Source: a virus. Taken from it: DNA of 21,776 bases. Under the pieces are notes generated by a model, which ran no database searches, was not told where the DNA came from, and saw only the letters and a list, made by a program, of their open reading frames with translations. Shown here one piece after another: positions 5,478 through 12,200 of the stretch. How positions within the stretch are numbered: the first letter of the stretch is position 1; the number at the start of each line of letters is the position of its first letter. Location: the IMG/VR virus record IMGVR_UViG_3300023251_000019, positions 1-21,776 of that record, one strand, 5' to 3'. The position numbers and the translations under genes are program-made.

Positions 5478-6802
5478 ATTATAAAGTTCTCTCCTGTAAT
5501 TTTCTCTGCCGGGTGCGCCAGGATATAATCTGTCACTTCCGGGACCTGGAACACCAGTTGATTGATGCGGCCACCGACGTACTTGCCGTGGCGCAGAATG
5601 GTAAACCGGGCCGGCTCGTTGATGATTACGACGCTGGGGTTGTTTTGTAACAGCTGATAGAGTTCCCTGACGGCGGGATGCAAAGATCCGGTCCCGGTAA
5701 TCAGAACGCGGGCCTCTGGCTTTGCCGGTTCGGGCGCTGGGATGTGAGATGTTGCCGGAGCGGCTTGTTTGTCGTCGATGATCAGTGCCGGTGCGAGCCC
5801 TGCTTTTATCCAGCAATCCAAGTCTATCCCCAACTCGTAGGCCTCTCCGGGGTCTTTCCCCCGGGACACCGGCCAGCGGTCGTTTTGATCGAAGTGCTCG
5901 TCCCACCACCTGCAGGCAGCGGATCCGGCTTTGTCGAAGTCGAGCGCGTTGAGGATCTGCAGCGATCCTTTGAGGCTTTCGTAAACCACGGCGTCCGGTT
6001 TCCCATGGGATGTCCCGACGGCCACGGCGCCGGCGATCTGGTTATTCGCGACGACGGCGACGGCATCGAGTTCTGATTCGACGATGACGGCGGCCCGGCG
6101 CTGCGGCTCGAGGTGCATAATGTGAGCGGAGGATCCGGGGATGACGTAGTAGCGAGGCTCTCCCTCGGGCCGGCGAATCCGGACCCGGTGAACGGTGCCG
6201 TCGATGATCACGGGGATCACCAGGCCGCGAGGGATCCAGAGGACCCTGGGGCGGCCGTTGTCTTTTGTGATCACCGGCAAACCCCAGGCGGTGCGGGCGC
6301 GGTAAAGGTCTTTCCCTTTTTCGCCGGGGTTCCATCCGAGGCGGTACCGCTCTGCAGCGGCCCGGTCGATCCCGCGCGCGGCGAGCCAGGAGAGGACCTC
6401 GGCGTTCTTCAGGAGCTGCCCCTGGGCCCAGACTACCAACGCCTCCGCTTTTGTCTGCCACAGGTCGGTCGGAGACTGGTGCTCCGCCGGTGTGAATTCC
6501 ACTGGTTCAATCCTGCGCTGTGCCGGGCCAAACTGCCGGGGCTGATCTGGCACATCGATGTTGAGATAATCGCAGGCCTCCTGGAAGGACATCCCCTCAA
6601 AGTCGCGCAGGAACTGAATCGTGTCGCCGGCCTTTCCACACCCCCGGCACCAGTAGCTGCCCTCGCCCTGGTTCTGCCCGGGCCAGACATGGAAGCGATC
6701 ATTACCTCCGCAGCCAGGGCACGGACCCTGCCACTCGCCGCCGTTGGTCGATGAGACCTTCCGAAGCTTCACTTTTTTCTGGGCCAGATCAAGGATGTTC
6801 AT
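5474..6802 (-). CDS. CHC2 zinc-finger/Toprim DNA primase
   Basis: The product has 442 residues. The ATG at 6802 follows GAAGGTG; a TTG in frame at 6853 is less likely. The N-terminal CHC2-type zinc finger uses C28, C31, C52 and C55, with the usual hydrophobic WCRGCGKAGDTIQFL end. The Toprim part shows the acidic motif VESELDA (E242, D246) and LDFDKAG (D288, D290), with KDPGE near 316-320. This is the DnaG-like layout of phage primases that make RNA primers. It sits downstream of the SF3 helicase and the helicase-domain paralogue, so the replication genes form one module. The C-terminal 100 residues are not assigned; they may contact the helicase. Confidence 0.9.
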   Translation of the reverse strand: MNILDLAQKKVKLRKVSSTNGGEWQGPCPGCGGNDRFHVWPGQNQGEGSYWCRGCGKAGDTIQFLRDFEGMSFQEACDYLNIDVPDQPRQFGPAQRRIEPVEFTPAEHQSPTDLWQTKAEALVVWAQGQLLKNAEVLSWLAARGIDRAAAERYRLGWNPGEKGKDLYRARTAWGLPVITKDNGRPRVLWIPRGLVIPVIIDGTVHRVRIRRPEGEPRYYVIPGSSAHIMHLEPQRRAAVIVESELDAVAVVANNQIAGAVAVGTSHGKPDAVVYESLKGSLQILNALDFDKAGSAACRWWDEHFDQNDRWPVSRGKDPGEAYELGIDLDCWIKAGLAPALIIDDKQAAPATSHIPAPEPAKPEARVLITGTGSLHPAVRELYQLLQNNPSVVIINEPARFTILRHGKYVGGRINQLVFQVPEVTDYILAHPAEKITGENFII

Positions 6803-6821
6803 GGTTACCACACCTTCACGT

Positions 6822-7247
6822 TTAGCCGATCGAAATGTTTCGTTTTCTGGCAATGAGTATCATTCGATTAAGACCCCTTAATTGACTAAGTAACCATTTG
6901 GTCATTTTAAGGGCCTCTCGGTCATCATCATCGTTGATTGTGATATCCAAGTCTAATATGGTTTGTTTGACCGCTTTGATATTCTTTTGAATCATTACGC
7001 GTAATGATTTTTCATCAACTTCATTATCGTTCAGTGTGATCCCAATAAATATAATGCGGCCCTCTGCCTTATTCATTGTGTACTTCTGGCCGAGTCGCTT
7101 TCCTACCCAGGCGGCGCCCGGTTGTTTTCTGCCCATGTTAGCGTGATACCAGGAACTAAAATTGTCATAGAATTGCCGAAATACTACCCGTGCGTCCGGA
7201 TCCACAATACAGCGCTCCTGGATGAAGTCATTAAGTACGTCTTTCAT
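6822..7247 (-). CDS. Stand-alone paralogue of the helicase C-terminal domain
   Basis: The product has 141 residues; the ATG at 7247 is 9 bases after GGAG. Residues 1-73 align without large gaps to residues 456-527 of the SF3 helicase encoded upstream. Examples: VLNDFIQERC against LLADFIDECC; SSWYHANMG against VSWYHDNIG; AAWVGKRLGQKY against GTWFGKQLSQKY; IIFIGITLND against VIYIGITLTD. That region is the small winged-helix-like end of D5/P4 primase-helicases. The remaining 68 residues are a new charged, helical extension with an acidic NDDDD patch. It arose by partial gene duplication and then diverged. A role as origin-binding or helicase-modulating protein is plausible but inferred. Confidence 0.85.
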   Translation of the reverse strand: MKDVLNDFIQERCIVDPDARVVFRQFYDNFSSWYHANMGRKQPGAAWVGKRLGQKYTMNKAEGRIIFIGITLNDNEVDEKSLRVMIQKNIKAVKQTILDLDITINDDDDREALKMTKWLLSQLRGLNRMILIARKRNISIG

Positions 7248-7707
7248 CGTTACATTCTCCTTTCGGGGAGGCTTAGGGAGGCCTTTTTAAACCCTCCAGA
7301 AAAACTCTCAAACCCTCCCTTTTTTCTTCTTTTTTTTATATATTTAATATCATTATGTTTTTTAATATTATTAATAATAATAATACCCCTCCCAAGGGCC
7401 TTTATGGATAGTTAGATAGTTAAGCCCTATAACTATATGTATGTGCTTTTTAAAAAACGAAACACCAAGAAAAGGTTGGAGAACCGTCTAACCCTCCCTG
7501 AGCACAGATATTCCAGCCAAGTATCTACGGCTTTCCCTGAATGGTTCCTAACAGTTACCGACGCCGGCGCGCTGAGGGCAAACCCTCCCTTTTCCGGGGA
7601 TGCTTGGCGACTGTTGGGGAGACAGGGAGCGTTATTCACAACTCTGTGCATTTTAATAACTCCATTTCGTTTGTTAAGTTTTACCACCATAAACCCTCTA
7701 ACCCTCC
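7248..7707. other. Non-coding stretch, candidate replication origin
   Basis: This 460-bp gap is the longest in the window. Next to the start of the helicase-domain paralogue it has an AT-only or nearly AT-only tract (about 7320-7385, with poly-T runs and TAATAATAATA), suited to strand opening. It also holds several same-orientation copies of AACCCTCCC (plus strand). It sits between two genes sharing a helicase domain and beside the primase. An 85-codon frame at 7433-7690 is open, but its sequence is low in protein character and includes the repeats. Origin function is inferred. Confidence 0.5.
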
Positions 7708-7709
7708 CT
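7290..7709 (-). repeat. GGGAGGGTT iteron-like direct repeats
   Basis: Exact AACCCTCCC (minus strand GGGAGGGTT) occurs at 7311-7319, 7490-7498, 7581-7589 and 7700-7708, with one-mismatch forms at 7290-7298, 7692-7700 and 7482-7490. All point the same way. The pairs at 7482-7499 and 7692-7709 form a longer repeat, AACC(G/C)TCTAACCCTCCCT. The last copy covers the helicase stop codon. The same nonamer also occurs at 16-24 and 711-719 in the methyltransferase repeat. Confidence 0.75.
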
Positions 7710-9291
7710 AATCGGTGAGCGTGATCCCGATATAAATGACGCAACCTTCGGACTTTGACTTGTCGTATTTCTGGCTGAGCTGCTTGCCGAACCAGGTTCC
7801 GGATGGTTCCTTGGTACCGATGTTGTCGTGGTACCAGGAGACAAACCGGCCGTAGAGAACCGAGGCCTTGCCCTTCGCCCCCGGCTCCCGGAGGCAGCAC
7901 TCGTCGATGAAGTCTGCCAGGAGATCCTCGTTGCGCCGGTATTTCTCGGTGGCGTCGGTGACTTTGCGCGGCGGTTTAAGGCCGTGTTTCTGCCAGAGCA
8001 GACAGCCCCGGACCAGCCAGGCGAGGATCCCGGGCGCCTCTTTCAGCAGCTGCTGATCAAGATCGAGTATCGCTCGGCGCTCCGTCGCGTCCTGGGGATC
8101 CCGGTTGACGAATGACAGGGTGAAGGGGATCAGATGGAGCCGCTCCCAGAAGGCCTTGTCGTTTGCCGGCGCCTGGGGTTGTGAGTTGGTCATCAGGAAT
8201 AGTTTATGCGTTGGCTGAAACCGCGTCGAATATTTATCGTGAGGGTTCCGGCCATTTAATTCATCTTTACCGGTCAGCCATTTGACTTTCGAAGCGCTGA
8301 ACTTCTGGCCCTCGTCGGTCTCAGAGGCGAAGGTCAAGCGCATTCCCTTGAGACTCATGACATCGGGCGATGGTCCGGATGAGGCCTTGACGTATTTCGA
8401 GGATAAAAGCATTTCAGAGGGAATAGACCCGGCGAGGGATCCCATGACGTAGCTGATGGTCTCAATGATCAGGCTCCGGCCGTTCCAGCCGCCCTTCCCG
8501 TAGAACACCGGGAAAACCTTCTCGTGGACCAGACCGGTCATGGCATACCCGAAAAGGCGCTGAATATATGCCACCATTTCCTCGTCGCCGCTGAATATCT
8601 CGAGTAGCGTTTTCTCCCAGAGGACCGCGGGTGCATCGATGCTTTTGAAATCAACCGGGCTGGCCATCGACAGATAGTCGCCGGGGCGGCCATCGATAAG
8701 CGTCCCGCGCACGAGATCGATGACACCGTTCGCGCAGGGAAAGAGCTTCGGCTTCTGATCGAACTCGTCGCCGGTGATGGCCAGGGGATCCGTGATCGTG
8801 TGTGCGAATTTCAAACAGGCGGTCCGGCGGCGATCGTCCCGGAGCTTGCTTGCCCGGTTGAGCAGGTCGTGTTGTGACTTTCTGAGCTTCTTCACCTTCG
8901 CCTGGCCTTCATCATCGCCATCAACCACAACCCCGGCAATCTCCCCGGCGAGCCGTTTATATTCTCCCAGATATTGCTGCACTACGAGCTCGACAGCGGC
9001 GAGCGATCGTCCCATAATATCACGCTGCCAGCGGTGGCCGGTCCACTCAAACCACTCCTGCATGTTTTTACAGTAGAGAAGTTTATCGCGGAACAGAGTC
9101 GCGTACATCGTGCCATCGCCCAGGGCGTTCGCAAAGATACAATCGCTAATAAATTTACTGTCAATCTTCGGTCCGGAATCAGGAGCCGTGGCCGGAGCCT
9201 GCGCGGTCTCCTCATCGATGCGCTCCTGGACTTGCCGTTTAATATCATCCACAGAAGTGGCCTTGCCGCCTGTCCCATCCGAATCACTCAT
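7708..9291 (-). CDS. D5/P4-type SF3 replicative helicase
   Basis: The product has 527 residues. The start overlaps the upstream small gene's stop (TATGAGTGA) and is preceded by GAGGTTG. An N-terminal D5_N-type region (about 150-260) precedes the SF3 ATPase core: P-loop GKGGWNGRS (265-273), Walker B-like MRLTFASETDEG (317-328), sensor-type KLFLMTNSQ (363-371) and FWERL with probable arginine finger R384. The C-terminal winged-helix-like domain (456-527) is duplicated in the next gene. Such enzymes unwind DNA at phage or plasmid origins. No N-terminal primase domain is present; priming is supplied by the separate CHC2/Toprim gene. The P-loop lysine is replaced by arginine (codon CGG). Confidence 0.9.
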   Translation of the reverse strand: MSDSDGTGGKATSVDDIKRQVQERIDEETAQAPATAPDSGPKIDSKFISDCIFANALGDGTMYATLFRDKLLYCKNMQEWFEWTGHRWQRDIMGRSLAAVELVVQQYLGEYKRLAGEIAGVVVDGDDEGQAKVKKLRKSQHDLLNRASKLRDDRRRTACLKFAHTITDPLAITGDEFDQKPKLFPCANGVIDLVRGTLIDGRPGDYLSMASPVDFKSIDAPAVLWEKTLLEIFSGDEEMVAYIQRLFGYAMTGLVHEKVFPVFYGKGGWNGRSLIIETISYVMGSLAGSIPSEMLLSSKYVKASSGPSPDVMSLKGMRLTFASETDEGQKFSASKVKWLTGKDELNGRNPHDKYSTRFQPTHKLFLMTNSQPQAPANDKAFWERLHLIPFTLSFVNRDPQDATERRAILDLDQQLLKEAPGILAWLVRGCLLWQKHGLKPPRKVTDATEKYRRNEDLLADFIDECCLREPGAKGKASVLYGRFVSWYHDNIGTKEPSGTWFGKQLSQKYDKSKSEGCVIYIGITLTD

Positions 9292-9529
9292 AGACCAACC
9301 TCAATGTTGACGCTTTCCAAATTTCCAACCGAAACATGAATTTATGTGCAGGCAATTTCCGCGCTGGGGGAAACCGCATAGGAGACAAGGTCCCGAAAGG
9401 ACCCAAAACGCAGGGAGGTCCATAGATACTTGTATTGAATCTATTGAAAAGAGATACAAGAGAGAGCAGACGGACAGCGGTGTTCTCTCTTTTAGATTCT
9501 GTTCGGCTATAAACTTCCCGTGTCATCAT
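9284..9529 (-). CDS. Small conserved-looking phage protein, 81 residues
   Basis: It overlaps the upstream gene by ATGA and the helicase start by 8 bases, so it could be translated by coupling. The core YSRTESKRENT ... NTSIYGPP ... GPFGTLSPMRFP resembles the frame at 11251-11550 (YSWTESNRAGG ... PTSINRPP ... GPFDDPGSIRFP). The similarity is also visible in DNA (9371-9430 against 11362-11420), so a conserved non-coding element is possible. The composition is arginine- and proline-rich and no domain is known. Translation is supported mainly by its overlaps with neighbours. Confidence 0.45.
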   Translation of the reverse strand: MMTREVYSRTESKRENTAVRLLSLVSLFNRFNTSIYGPPCVLGPFGTLSPMRFPPARKLPAHKFMFRLEIWKASTLRLVYE

Positions 9530-9783
9530 AAAAATTCATCCCTGTATCGCTTCATATGGTTGCTGTTGTCCCAGTAGTCACAGATGTATGCCGGGTTAAT
9601 CCGGTATCCACGGCCGTCTTTCAGGCCGATAATGTCGCAGCGTGGTTCGGTTCTGGCGATCCCAGCGCCGATGCCTTGTACCTGGTAGTCCCGGACAAAG
9701 TGGTTGCAGTGAGAACAGTATGCCCAGGTCAGACCCTTTTTGTAGTGGACCTCATCCTTGATTTTCGGCCGCGCCACTCCCAT
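9526..9783 (-). CDS. Small cysteine-containing protein, 85 residues
   Basis: The ATG at 9783 follows AAAGGAGAACACA. The protein has KGLTWAYCSHCNHFVRDY with a C-x2-C pair, then CDIIGL and YICDYWDN, giving a possible zinc site with C and H ligands. Aromatic residues are frequent. It overlaps the end of the upstream gene by 32 bases and the next gene by 4, so it is part of the operon that leads into the helicase. No specific family is recognised; a DNA-binding accessory of replication is only a guess from position. Confidence 0.65.
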   Translation of the reverse strand: MGVARPKIKDEVHYKKGLTWAYCSHCNHFVRDYQVQGIGAGIARTEPRCDIIGLKDGRGYRINPAYICDYWDNSNHMKRYRDEFL

Positions 9784-10183
9784 TGTGTTCTCCTTTCACC
9801 GTGCCGAGGATCCCATAGCCAGCGATGTCACGGTACGGAGACTCGCTCAGGGCGTCCTTGTCTGTCGCGATTCTAAAGAGCTTGTCGACGACCCTGGCTA
9901 CAGAAAGGAGGTCATCGTATTGCTCCGGGGTGATCCCGCCAGGATAGAGTATCCGCAAGACATCGCCCGCCTTGCCAAAGCTGTCTCCATAGGCCTTTTG
10001 TTTTAGAGCCACCATCGCCCCGATCGACGCGCCGTGCTCTTCGTATTCGCTTATGGGTTTGATGAGCGAGTTGATCTCATCCTTCAGATCAGAGATCTCG
10101 GTGACCTGTTCACCGACGATACCTCGCAGCCGATCGAGTTCGGCATAAAGCGGATTGTCGACGTTCGCTGTGGATTCTGGCAT
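9752..10183 (-). CDS. Hypothetical phage protein, 143 residues, N-terminal coiled coil
   Basis: I chose the ATG at 10183 because AAAGGA lies 6 bases ahead; the longer frame to 10294 has no binding site. The protein starts MPESTANVDNP and has a probable coiled coil (AELDRLRGIVGEQVTEISDLKDEINSLIKPI). A mostly helical region follows (DDLLSVARVVDKLFRIATDKDAL), then a glycine-rich tail. It resembles small early phage proteins of unknown function. It overlaps the next gene by 32 bases. Confidence 0.65.
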   Translation of the reverse strand: MPESTANVDNPLYAELDRLRGIVGEQVTEISDLKDEINSLIKPISEYEEHGASIGAMVALKQKAYGDSFGKAGDVLRILYPGGITPEQYDDLLSVARVVDKLFRIATDKDALSESPYRDIAGYGILGTVKGEHNGSGAAENQG

Positions 10184-10274
10184 AAACATTCCTTTCATTA
10201 TAACGGTCTGATATCTCTGAATAAAACAACGCACACAATCGCTCTGTGCTGGACTTTCACGCCCCGGGCCATAC

Positions 10275-10472
10275 CTAAGCATGGATGGATTCACGCCCCG
10301 GGGCTTCCTGGACCCGGATATCGGATGGATTCACCGACCAGGGCGATGGAATCAGCCCCTTTTCTTTCGCGACCGAGATCCGTGCCAGGAGTTCGGCCCG
10401 ATCCGGGTCCGGTGCCATTCGATAGAGATCATAGATCTCGCCCGCGATGTTCATGATTATATGGTATCGCAT
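10275..10472 (-). CDS. Small hypothetical protein, 65 residues
   Basis: The ATG at 10472 follows AAAGGAAATGGC. An internal ATG (at IMNIAGEIYDL) is an alternative start. The protein has a helical N-terminal half (IAGEIYDLYRMAPDPDRAELLARISVAKEKG) and a proline-rich end. It overlaps the upstream small membrane gene by 44 bases. No family recognised. Confidence 0.55.
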   Translation of the reverse strand: MRYHIIMNIAGEIYDLYRMAPDPDRAELLARISVAKEKGLIPSPWSVNPSDIRVQEAPGRESIHA

Positions 10473-10569
10473 GCCATTTCCTTTTGGATCTGTCTTGTGT
10501 CATATCCCACAGTCCCGCGCCGAAGATGAGGCCGACCACAAACGCTATTACAAATACGATGATGAACAT
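10429..10569 (-). CDS. Small single-span membrane protein, 46 residues
   Basis: The ATG overlaps the upstream stop (TAATG), and GGAGG lies 9 bases ahead in the upstream gene's last codons. Residues 2-20 form one hydrophobic segment (FIIVFVIAFVVGLIFGAGL). A polar, basic tail follows (DMTQDRSKRKWHAIPYNHEHRGRDL), which would probably face the cytoplasm. It could be a holin-like or other small phage membrane protein, but nothing decides this. Confidence 0.55.
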   Translation of the reverse strand: MFIIVFVIAFVVGLIFGAGLWDMTQDRSKRKWHAIPYNHEHRGRDL

Positions 10570-10718
10570 TATGCCACCCTCCGACTCTTTGTCCTTACGA
10601 TTCGCCAGGCTACCTTCAGACGCTTCCCGAGAGACAAGCTTGTCAGACTCGTCATCGGCAGAAGTCGGCCATAGCGCTCGCCGGCTTTCCGAATCTTTTT
10701 ATCGCGTTTCCCGCTCAT
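10569..10718 (-). CDS. Small basic protein, 49 residues
   Basis: The ATG at 10718 is 6 bases after GGAGG, formed by the last codons of the upstream gene, and one base after that gene's stop. The protein is highly basic (MSGKRDKKIRKAGERYGRL ... GKRLKVAWRIVRTKSRRVA), which suits nucleic-acid or membrane-surface binding. The longer frame to 10808 lies inside the upstream gene and is rejected. No family recognised. Confidence 0.5.
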   Translation of the reverse strand: MSGKRDKKIRKAGERYGRLLPMTSLTSLSLGKRLKVAWRIVRTKSRRVA

Positions 10719-10719
10719 C

Positions 10720-10980
10720 CTACCCCTCCATCTGCCAGTCGGCCGGGATTTTGTATCTGCACCACTGGCCGTCTCTCCGGAAATATTCCTTGCCGTTGAT
10801 CCATTCAATCCGATAACCCGTTCCGTGATAAGCCTGGCGTGCCTTTTCCTGCCAGACCTCGGTCATGTATTCCTCCCGGACCAGATCCGACAGCGAGTAT
10901 GGCAGCGCCGGATGAATGCCGAGGGGATACAGGATCGTTGGGATACATAGGACGATCAGGGCCGCGAGCAGAATTCTCAT
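10720..10980 (-). CDS. Membrane-anchored or secreted small protein, 86 residues
   Basis: The start is the ATG at 10980, overlapping the previous stop (ATGA). The N-terminus MRILLAALIVLCIPTILYPLGI is a signal peptide or membrane anchor. The rest is soluble, with WQEKARQAYHGTGYRIEWINGKEYFRRDGQWCRYKIP, a compact aromatic domain. It probably lies in the inner membrane facing outward. Phage proteins of this sort include spanin-like and exclusion proteins, but no specific motif is present. Confidence 0.6.
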   Translation of the reverse strand: MRILLAALIVLCIPTILYPLGIHPALPYSLSDLVREEYMTEVWQEKARQAYHGTGYRIEWINGKEYFRRDGQWCRYKIPADWQMEG

Positions 10981-11141
10981 TGAAAAACCCCCGTCATCCA
11001 CGCGTGCAGATAGCCGCCGCCGAAATAAAGCACAGCCAGAATCATGACCGCGTAACAGAATTTAGTCAGCCAGTCATCAGCTTCTCTGAGGTTCTCATCC
11101 CAGGACTCGTTCTCGATGTAGCCTTGAAATCGTTTAATCAT
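10977..11141 (-). CDS. Small membrane protein, 54 residues
   Basis: It begins MIKRFQGYIENESWDENLREADDW, an amphipathic or charged cytoplasmic part. One hydrophobic span follows (FCYAVMILAVLYFGGGYL), then a short outer tail ending GVFQ. The ribosome binding site is weak (GGGTG). The ATGA overlap with the next membrane gene supports it being translated in the same unit. Function unknown. Confidence 0.5.
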   Translation of the reverse strand: MIKRFQGYIENESWDENLREADDWLTKFCYAVMILAVLYFGGGYLHAWMTGVFQ

Positions 11142-11250
11142 GATCGACACCCATATTTATAACCGAGATTCCGCTTGCGCCGAGGCTCCCGGCGGGCCCC
11201 TGTAAGGAGGAGTCTATGAAGGGGAGTTTAACGGCATCCCCGGGCCGACC

Positions 11251-11550
11251 TTATTGTCCCTGTCCATAGAGAACCAACTGGCCCCCGCCGCGTTTCCGGC
11301 GTAATATTCGGGCCTGGCGCGCCTCTTCCTTCTTCCGTGCCAGCTCCATAAGCTCCAACGGAAACCGTATGGAGCCGGGGTCGTCGAAAGGACCACAAGC
11401 ACGGGGAGGCCTGTTGATACTGGTCGGAAAGTTATAACGAAATGCGAAAACAGAATTGATGGTGCCTCCGGCTCTGTTGGATTCTGTCCAACTGTAAAGA
11501 TCACAAACTCGCAAATCTGTGTGCCATACTTGCCGCCCAGCAATGGTCAC
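11251..11550 (-). CDS. Possible small protein (GTG start), paralogue of 9284-9529
   Basis: The frame has 99 codons from a GTG start with no clear ribosome binding site. The core YSWTESNRAGG ... PTSINRPP ... GPFDDPGSIRFP matches the 81-residue product at 9284-9529. A basic tail follows (RKKEEARQARILRRKRGGGQ). An overlapping frame, 11214-11543, is open across almost the same DNA, so coding is uncertain. The similarity to 9284-9529 holds at DNA level as well; both may be copies of a conserved element rather than genes. The 100 bases downstream (11142-11250) show no gene. Confidence 0.35.
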   Translation of the reverse strand: MTIAGRQVWHTDLRVCDLYSWTESNRAGGTINSVFAFRYNFPTSINRPPRACGPFDDPGSIRFPLELMELARKKEEARQARILRRKRGGGQLVLYGQGQ

Positions 11551-11573
11551 AACCGGGACTGCCAGGTCATAAC

Positions 11574-11729
11574 CTATTCCAGGTTCTCTTTGATCTCGTC
11601 CAGGTTCTCTTTGATCTCGTCAATGTCTGCTTGCAATACAAACACTGCATCCTCGTCCCACAAATGGAACATCAAAGACGCGATGTGATGCAATGCTCGG
11701 TTCGCGTAATACACACTTGCCTCTTTCAT
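11574..11729 (-). CDS. Small protein with duplicated DEIKENL heptad, 51 residues
   Basis: The ATG at 11729 follows GGAGGGGGG at suitable distance. The product begins MKEASVYYANRALHHIASLMF and ends in two copies of DEIKENL, a heptad that would form a short coiled coil. The duplication is exact in DNA (two 21-bp units). Function unknown; possibly a small regulator that dimerises through its tail. Confidence 0.6.
   Translation of the reverse strand: MKEASVYYANRALHHIASLMFHLWDEDAVFVLQADIDEIKENLDEIKENLE
11580..11621. repeat. Perfect 21-bp tandem repeat, 2 copies
   Basis: Bases 11580-11600 and 11601-11621 are identical. The unit is 7 codons long and keeps the frame, giving the repeated heptad DEIKENL at the end of the 51-residue protein. 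Perfect identity means the duplication is recent, or copy number changes by slippage. Confidence 0.95.
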
Positions 11730-11768
11730 AATACCCCCCTCCACCACATGCTAAGAACCACCGTAATC

Positions 11769-12158
11769 TTATCCTGCACAATCTCTATTGTTCCCATCTT
11801 TTCTTTCCCCCTTTTTTTCAAGCAAAGTATTATGATTTCCCTCTGTTACTGGTAGACCAATTGATTCAGGATCAACACAAACAGGAGGGAAAAGGACATC
11901 GAGCAGATCCGGGGCAGATCGCGCCCCATTGACGAGATTGAAAAGTTCACCCATCAGAGCCGCAGCCGCCGGCCGGAGAATCTCCGTCACCTGGTTCATC
12001 AGCCGCTCGTTACAGGTTGCATCGAGCATGATCTGGCTAATCATCGGTCGGCTGACCGGAGGCTCCATGCGGCCAGCCAGGTTCTGATAGCTCGATCGGG
12101 CATAACCGATCAAAGCACCGGCCAGTTTTTTGTTGACAGCTCGTTTCGATTTCTTCAT
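11769..12158 (-). CDS. Putative helix-turn-helix regulator, 129 residues
   Basis: The ATG follows AAAGGTAAGACATT. The basic N-terminus (MKKSKRAVNKK) leads into LAGALIGYARSSYQNLAGRMEPPVSRPMISQIMLDATCNERL. This has the spacing of an XRE-type helix-turn-helix (Q-x-L-A ... vSr--iSqI), with the recognition helix near PMISQIM. The C-terminal half carries a helical segment (AAALMGELFNLVN) and a charged tail. It is the first gene after a strong promoter, so it may control the early region downstream, as Cro/CI-type proteins do. The assignment is by pattern only; a structural adapter is the alternative. Confidence 0.55.
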   Translation of the reverse strand: MKKSKRAVNKKLAGALIGYARSSYQNLAGRMEPPVSRPMISQIMLDATCNERLMNQVTEILRPAAAALMGELFNLVNGARSAPDLLDVLFPPVCVDPESIGLPVTEGNHNTLLEKKGERKDGNNRDCAG

Positions 12159-12160
12159 AA

Positions 12161-12195
12161 TGTCTTACCTTTGGTTAGTATTTAGATTGTCTTAC
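12161..12195. promoter_or_regulatory. Direct repeat TGTCTTAC, candidate operator
   Basis: TGTCTTAC (plus strand) occurs at 12161-12168 and 12188-12195, 27 bases apart. The copies flank the probable transcription start between the -10 box and the regulator gene. The position suits an operator for autoregulation, but an 8-bp repeat can arise by chance. Confidence 0.35.
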
Positions 12196-12200
12196 AAGTA

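Noticed and set aside
5478-5909. Long N-terminal extension of the ParB-methyltransferase frame
   Set aside because: It lies antiphase inside the primase gene, is arginine/proline-rich, and a proper start with ribosome binding site exists at 5477.
7433-7690. 85-codon open frame in the gap after the helicase gene, with GGAGGG ahead of an ATG
   Set aside because: The supposed binding site is one of the GGGAGGGTT repeats, and three repeats lie in the frame. The protein has no domain character. A small gene cannot be fully excluded.
10197-10202. TATAAT (minus strand) just upstream of the 143-residue gene
   Set aside because: No acceptable -35 at 16-18 bases; it would place the transcript start nearly on the ribosome binding site.
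11178-11196. GC-rich stem CGCCG...CGGCG between the small-gene groups
   Set aside because: Only five pairs and no run of T after it on either strand, so not supported as a terminator.
784-11514. 15-bp identity ATCACAAACTCGCAA at 784-798 and 11500-11514
   Set aside because: Two copies only, no shared context apart from small genes; kept as a possible chance match.
11214-11543. Alternative open frame overlapping 11251-11550
   Set aside because: Starts with TTG and no binding site, and does not share the pattern with 9284-9529.
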